DNA from: QS-5-54-17 sp964489295
Lineage (GTDB): Bacteria; Patescibacteriota; Saccharimonadia; QS-5-54-17
Assembly: GCA_964489295.1 (NCBI GenBank)
Contig: CAZAXT010000001.1
Location: 1 to 55,375, forward strand
DNA: 55,375 bases
Reading direction: 5' to 3'
Shown: one piece after another, positions 51,652 to 55,375 of the stretch
How the letters are laid out: every line of letters starts with the position of its first letter
How positions within the stretch are numbered: the stretch's first letter is position 1
Program-made: the position numbers and the translations under genes
Notes under the pieces: model-generated
What the model was told of the DNA's origin: nothing
Databases searched by the model: none
Seen by the model: only the letters and a program-made list of their open reading frames with translations

Positions 51652-52782
51652 GTGTATCTGCAGCTGAAACATATCGGATGGGGCATCTTCATATTGGTAG
51701 TCACATCGTTTTTCGGGGGCTTGATCGGTGGCTTTTTGGGTGTCGGCGTATTGGACGACATGTTATTTAATTCCGAAAATAACAATGAAATCACGCTCCA
51801 GGAAAGCTCGGTTATTACTAATGTAGCACAAGAACTGCGCCCCAGTGTGGTAAGTATCGAGACCGAAGAAGCGCCCCGCTTCGATGTATTCGGCCGTGAA
51901 TTCGAGCAACAGGCCGGCTCTGCCACCGGTGTGATCGTGTCTGAAGATGGTACCGTGTTGACCAACAAACACGTGGTGCCCGAAGGAAGTGACATCACTA
52001 TACGGGACAACCAAGGGAGAGCATACGACGATGTCAATGTGATCGACCGGGACCCCTTTAATGATATCGCTTTTTTGCAGATAGAAACGGACCGGGATTT
52101 GCGACCGGCTGAGCTCGGTGATTCGGATCAAGTGGAAGTTGGTCAACGAGTCATCGCTATCGGCAACGCATTAGGTGAATTCAGTAATACGGTAACCTCC
52201 GGTATTATTTCCGGTATCGGACGGCCCGTACAAGCGGCGGGAGGTGATTCGGGCGTATCCCAATTACAGGGATTATTCCAAACGGACGCTGCCATTAATC
52301 CAGGTAATTCCGGTGGTCCGCTGGTGAACATCGAAGGCCAGGTAATCGGCCTCAATACCGCAATAGCCGGCAACGCGGAAAACATAGGATTCTCCATACC
52401 GATCAACCAGATTAAGCCCGGTTTGCAGAGTATCAGTGAGCATGGTCGTATCATAAAGCCGTTTCTGGGTATCCGATACGTGACACTCGATTCACAGATC
52501 GCTGAGCGGTCCGGGTTGGATATTACGCAAGGCGCCTATCTACCCGAATCCGGTGGTCAACCGCCTGTTATCCCGGACGGTCCAGCCGCTGAAGCCGGCC
52601 TTCAGGCCGGTGATGTCATTACTGCAATTGATGGGCAGGCCATCAACCGGGAAAACAACTTGGCCAGCATCATCGGTCAACACCAACCCGGCGACACCAT
52701 AACGGTGACGCTACAACGCGACGGGGAAGAACAAACGCTCGATGTTACGCTTTCCGAAGCCCCCGAAAATCTTCGGAATTAA
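51652..52782 (+). CDS. Membrane-anchored serine protease of the HtrA/DegP family
   Basis: HtrA proteases degrade misfolded proteins outside the cytoplasmic membrane. The 376 residues start at a GTG after GAGGAGG. An N-terminal membrane helix (about 8-30) is followed by the trypsin-like domain with H107 (TNKHVV), D138 (DPFNDIAFLQ) and S220 (NPGNSGGPLV), then one PDZ domain (about 275-372). It is the third gene of the LCP operon. Its partner substrates are unknown. Confidence 0.93.
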   Translation: MYLQLKHIGWGIFILVVTSFFGGLIGGFLGVGVLDDMLFNSENNNEITLQESSVITNVAQELRPSVVSIETEEAPRFDVFGREFEQQAGSATGVIVSEDGTVLTNKHVVPEGSDITIRDNQGRAYDDVNVIDRDPFNDIAFLQIETDRDLRPAELGDSDQVEVGQRVIAIGNALGEFSNTVTSGIISGIGRPVQAAGGDSGVSQLQGLFQTDAAINPGNSGGPLVNIEGQVIGLNTAIAGNAENIGFSIPINQIKPGLQSISEHGRIIKPFLGIRYVTLDSQIAERSGLDITQGAYLPESGGQPPVIPDGPAAEAGLQAGDVITAIDGQAINRENNLASIIGQHQPGDTITVTLQRDGEEQTLDVTLSEAPENLRN

Positions 52783-52825
52783 GTAAGATATTTTTCCAAC
52801 TGCTTGAAAAGCGTTTGCTACGGTG

Positions 52826-53452
52826 TTACCGATTCGGGTAATGCGTCGGAGTTTCCAAAAGAAACTCTCGGTATATGAAGGAACTGTGTTGACGTAGCAG
52901 ATCCGCCCATCGCTGACCTGTTGCTAGTTCTTGTCGCCAGTTGTTTCGAGAAAATCGGAATTGCGCGAATTCATACGCAACAGATTTTCTCGTTTCTTCT
53001 GGCAACTGTTCATCATCCCCAACCCTGTTATTCACAAATGCTTCAACTGCTGTGTCCGGAAATCCATATAGGTATCCGAGTGTGGCGTGGTCCATGTCAT
53101 GGACAGATCGACTAAGTTGTTCCAGTCTGTTTTGATCTGCTGCGATATGGATCGTAATACGTGTTCGCCCGTCATCAACTAGATGGGCTTCGGTTGGGGC
53201 GTACGACCGGGCTAGGGTTACAATGAGTTGCTCGTTGTCAATGGTATACACCAGCGGCAACGTATCCAGTTGATGACCGATAATACGTACTGCGTTCCTA
53301 TCAATCCGTTTGGCAGGGGAGTCGTCCGGATATTCGTCGGAATCAAGCACGACTTCAGTTGCATACTTCTCACCTAATAAAAGCAGTACCAAATCTACCT
53401 TTTCAGCAATCATGATATCCATATGTTCTACAGTTTTGATGTGTGATTCCAT
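52826..53452 (-). CDS. Conserved-looking protein of unknown function downstream of prmC
   Basis: This 208-residue protein has no signal peptide, membrane segment or recognised catalytic motif. A central block, DMDHATLGYLYGFPDTAVEAFV, looks like a helical recognition segment, and the C-terminal half is rich in charged and aromatic residues. The frame is open to 53566, overlapping prmC, but the ATG at 53452, 24 bases after the prmC stop, is preferred. TAAATT lies seven bases before it, with TTGGAA 16 bases further upstream, so it may have its own leaderless transcript. Function is unknown. Confidence 0.65.
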   Translation of the reverse strand: MESHIKTVEHMDIMIAEKVDLVLLLLGEKYATEVVLDSDEYPDDSPAKRIDRNAVRIIGHQLDTLPLVYTIDNEQLIVTLARSYAPTEAHLVDDGRTRITIHIAADQNRLEQLSRSVHDMDHATLGYLYGFPDTAVEAFVNNRVGDDEQLPEETRKSVAYEFAQFRFSRNNWRQELATGQRWADLLRQHSSFIYREFLLETPTHYPNR

Positions 53453-53459
53453 ACATCCA

Positions 53460-53487
53460 AATTTAACAGTGGGGTTTATTTTTCCAA
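53460..53487 (-). promoter_or_regulatory. Possible promoter of the unknown gene after prmC
   Basis: On the minus strand TTGGAA (53487-53482), a 16-base spacer and TAAATT (53465-53460) lie seven bases before the ATG at 53452. The -35 box overlaps the last codons of prmC. Confidence 0.4.
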
Positions 53488-54291
53488 AGCTAACAGGAAA
53501 CGACCCTCGTCCCGTGCGCAAAAGCCGTAAGTATAACCGAAACGGATCAATTTCGGGTGTTGCCACGGATCGGATTCGAGTACGATTATGCCGCCGGAAT
53601 TAAGATAACCAGGTGCGTCTTGCAGGAAACGGCGATATACTCCCAGCCCATCTTTGTCGCCGCCATCCAGCGCCAACTTTGGTTCTTGTTCCGTATCCCG
53701 GGTTAATTCCGCGTCCGGTTTGAGATAGGGAAGATTGGCTATTATCACGTCGAATGTTCCGGTGATTCGGGAAAAAAGATCACTCTCCTGGAACTGTAAA
53801 GATGTGACGTTATCCGAGGCGTTATCACGGGCGATAGTGAGCGCTTTGGCTGAAACGTCGCTGGCCGTAACATCCAGATCCGGGCGGCTGACCTTGAGAG
53901 AGACGGCCAATGCACCACAACCGGTCCCCATATCAATCACGCGAGCTTCTTTCGGTGCGTTTTTCAAAACGTAATCTATCAGAGCTTCGGATTCCGGTCG
54001 CGGAGTCATAACATCCGGCGACACTGAAAACGATAGCCCGTAAAATTCTTTCTTGCCTATTAGGTAGGCGACAGGGGCGCCGTTTATCCGTTGTGCCACC
54101 AGCTCCTCGTATTTTTGCAGGCACTCTTTTTGCAATTTGGAATCAATTGGTTCATTCGCGTGAGTATACAGCCATGTACGCGGTTTCTCGCAGGTGTGTT
54201 CCAAAAGTATTAACGCATCCAGTTCGGGTGTAGTAGAACCGGACTCCGCGATTCTATGGCGCGTTTTTTTGATGGAATCACCAATAGTCAT
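53476..54291 (-). CDS. prmC: Peptide chain release factor N5-glutamine methyltransferase
   Basis: PrmC methylates the GGQ glutamine of release factors RF1 and RF2. The 271 residues have an N-terminal helical domain and a SAM-binding domain with VIDMGTGCGALAVSL. The catalytic motif, normally NPPY, reads NLPY here. The usual partner prfA lies about 0.9 kb upstream on the same strand, separated by an inserted plus-strand gene. TATACT lies six bases before the ATG. Confidence 0.93.
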   Translation of the reverse strand: MTIGDSIKKTRHRIAESGSTTPELDALILLEHTCEKPRTWLYTHANEPIDSKLQKECLQKYEELVAQRINGAPVAYLIGKKEFYGLSFSVSPDVMTPRPESEALIDYVLKNAPKEARVIDMGTGCGALAVSLKVSRPDLDVTASDVSAKALTIARDNASDNVTSLQFQESDLFSRITGTFDVIIANLPYLKPDAELTRDTEQEPKLALDGGDKDGLGVYRRFLQDAPGYLNSGGIIVLESDPWQHPKLIRFGYTYGFCARDEGRFLLALEK

Positions 54292-54297
54292 AAAGAT

Positions 54298-54303
54298 AGT
54301 ATA
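54298..54303 (-). promoter_or_regulatory. prmC -10 box, leaderless architecture
   Basis: On the minus strand TATACT is followed by ATCTTT and the ATG at 54291. The -35 region is weak. It lies back-to-back with the strong promoter at 54351-54379. Confidence 0.5.
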
Positions 54304-54350
54304 GCAATAATATCCATTCCTAAATATTTACAAGAGGTAACGTTGGCTTT

Positions 54351-54379
54351 TTGACAGAAATGCAATACCAATGTATAAT
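54351..54379 (+). promoter_or_regulatory. Perfect consensus promoter of the orphan gene at 54418
   Basis: TTGACA (54351-54356), a 17-base spacer and TATAAT (54374-54379) match the sigma-70 consensus exactly at both boxes. It is the best promoter match seen in the window. The predicted transcript start is about 54386-54387. Confidence 0.82.
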
Positions 54380-54386
54380 ATTAAAA

Positions 54387-54408
54387 GACACAACAAGGAC
54401 ACAACAAG
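54387..54408 (+). repeat. Tandem duplication of an 11-base unit in the leader
   Basis: GACACAACAAG occurs twice without a gap, covering most of the predicted 31-base leader. Each copy is followed by G, creating an AAGG motif; the second copy lies eight bases from the ATG and may act as the ribosome binding site. Confidence 0.8.
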
Positions 54409-54417
54409 GTTTACTCT

Positions 54418-55128
54418 ATGAATCCGGAAAGCCCTCTATTTCATCAACATAATATTAACAGAATTGCCAACAACGTCTACGAAAAAGGTGAGAAACAAAA
54501 GTTGGCGAACGATCTTTCCGAAATCCTGCAAATTCCCGATGCCGTTGAAAGCGTAGCGATAGCTAGTATGCGCATAGAAGCAGATGATATTCTTGCTGAA
54601 CGGGACAGTTTCCCCATGTTGCTTAATAAAGCGCTGACTCGAGAAGAGGATTGCAAATTATCTCCAGGCCCCGGTCTTCATCAACCCCCTGCGAAAGCAA
54701 AACTATTTGAGCCGCACGATAAAACGACTTCGAGTCAATTCCCCGAAGTAGAGCTCAAAACTTCAGCGGTTGGTTTTGATTTGTTTGAGAGAGGAACGCC
54801 GCAAAAGGAAGGAACACCCGTGTCGCAGATGTTGCTTTTCAAACTTGACCATATCGAAAATCCGGAAACAGCAAAGGATTTACAACTGGATGTAAACTGT
54901 AAATTCGGCGTTAACATCCAACATGGAGAGCTAGAACCGTTTATACTCGAGATGATGAACAACGAACGGGCAGAGCACCCCCTGGAACGCCGCAGCCCGA
55001 TGGAAGATGATGACAAGAGATTAAAAATAAGATTTCTTGATAGAGAAAAAGATGCCGACGAGTATGTTGCCGTAATGGATGAAGCTAAGTTGTTTGTGCA
55101 GCAAAGACAAGCTGATCAGGAGCAGTAG
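54418..55128 (+). CDS. Orphan protein of unknown function inserted between prfA and prmC
   Basis: This 236-residue, acidic, hydrophilic protein has no signal peptide, membrane segment or recognised motif. The N-terminal region is helical (about 1-80), followed by a Pro-rich stretch (about 80-110) and a probably folded region with SQMLLFKLDHIENPETAKDL. Base composition is more AT-rich than neighbouring genes. It is transcribed opposite to prfA and prmC, which it separates, and has a perfect consensus promoter. High expression of a taxon-restricted or acquired protein is the simplest inference; function is unknown. Confidence 0.68.
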   Translation: MNPESPLFHQHNINRIANNVYEKGEKQKLANDLSEILQIPDAVESVAIASMRIEADDILAERDSFPMLLNKALTREEDCKLSPGPGLHQPPAKAKLFEPHDKTTSSQFPEVELKTSAVGFDLFERGTPQKEGTPVSQMLLFKLDHIENPETAKDLQLDVNCKFGVNIQHGELEPFILEMMNNERAEHPLERRSPMEDDDKRLKIRFLDREKDADEYVAVMDEAKLFVQQRQADQEQ

Positions 55129-55132
55129 AATT

Positions 55133-55148
55133 AACCGTACTTGCGGTT
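55133..55148. terminator. Small hairpin between convergent genes
   Basis: AACCG (55133-55137) and CGGTT (55144-55148) enclose six bases between the orphan gene and prfA. Lack of a T tract makes its role as a terminator uncertain. Confidence 0.28.
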
Positions 55149-55190
55149 GATGGATCAGGACGGCTGCTTATACTGACAAGTTATCAATCG

Positions 55191-55375
55191 TCATGACTGC
55201 TCCCGGTTCTCCATGTCGGCACTGTGAAGGGTATCGAGAATGGGTTCGATATTTCCTTCCATGATAGCGTGAAGATTATGCCAGTTGGTGTTGACTCGGT
55301 GGTCAGTCAATCGGTCCTGAGGGAAATTGTAAGTCCGGATCTTTTCCGAACGATCCCCGGTGCCGATTTGGTTCT
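55191..55375 (-). CDS. prfA: Peptide chain release factor 1, C-terminal part (cut by window edge)
   Basis: RF1 recognises UAA and UAG stop codons and triggers peptide release. The visible 60 residues read through NQIGTGDRSEKIRTYNFPQ and LTDHRVN, the signature C-terminal block of RF1, and end in TGA. The GGQ motif and stop-recognition domain lie beyond the edge. prmC, which modifies RF1, is the next gene on the same strand. Confidence 0.93.
   Translation of the reverse strand, partial: NQIGTGDRSEKIRTYNFPQDRLTDHRVNTNWHNLHAIMEGNIEPILDTLHSADMENREQS

Noticed and set aside
1..55375. Mobile elements, prophage, toxin-antitoxin or defence systems
   Set aside because: No transposase, integrase, restriction, toxin or known defence domain was recognised in any frame, and no terminal inverted repeats with target duplications were seen.

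Overview
The window looks like a piece of a Patescibacteria (Candidate Phyla Radiation, CPR) chromosome, most likely close to Candidatus Saccharibacteria. It has a compact layout, moderate GC and many overlapping genes. TGA is an ordinary stop codon, so the glycine-TGA codes of Gracilibacteria and Absconditabacteria are excluded. The ribosomal protein string lacks rpmD (L30) between rpsE and rplO, a known CPR trait. adk and map are absent from the spc region, and rpmA (L27) does not follow rplU. The CPR placement rests on these gene-content traits and is fairly secure; the Saccharibacteria placement is an inference.

Layout. 1-9.3 kb: DNA repair, translation and envelope genes (radA, a class A penicillin-binding protein on the minus strand, tyrS, recG, a zinc phospholipase C-like protein, rsmD). 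9.5-14.2 kb: a Ca2+/cation antiporter, tRNA-Leu(UAG), hisS, tig, and clpP behind a CIRCE operator. 14.4-26.9 kb: rpoB, rpoC, rpsL, rpsG, a small four-cysteine ORF, fusA, tuf, rpsJ. 26.9-29.4 kb: three non-ribosomal genes (NUDIX hydrolase, small membrane protein, DUF3152 metalloprotease) that separate rpsJ from the rest of the S10 cluster. 29.5-39.2 kb: rplC to secY. 39.3-43.5 kb: infA, rpmJ, rpsM, rpsK, rpsD, rpoA, rplQ, rplM, rpsI. 43.5-46.8 kb: an HExxH protein, an RluA-type pseudouridine synthase, rodA, rplU. 46.9-55.4 kb: parA, parB, lepB, an LCP cell-wall ligase, an unknown membrane protein, an HtrA protease, an unknown protein, prmC, an unknown protein, and the 3' end of prfA at the window edge.

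Regulation. Genes inside operons mostly have Shine-Dalgarno sequences of the AAGGAG type. Several first genes of transcription units (tyrS, recG, clpP, rodA, lepB, prmC and possibly others) have a -10 box only 6-7 bases before the start codon and no Shine-Dalgarno, which predicts leaderless mRNAs. Highly expressed units (tuf, rpsJ, rplC, infA, rplU) have -35 boxes of the TTTACA/TTGACA type at 17-18 base spacing. clpP is predicted to be repressed by HrcA, because its -35 box lies inside the CIRCE spacer.

No CRISPR array, insertion sequence, prophage or recognisable defence system is visible. The less explained parts are the four-cysteine ORF in the str operon, the island between rpsJ and rplC, heptanucleotide tandem repeats in several intergenic spacers, Lys/Ser/Gln-rich tails on four unrelated proteins, and an orphan gene behind a perfect consensus promoter.
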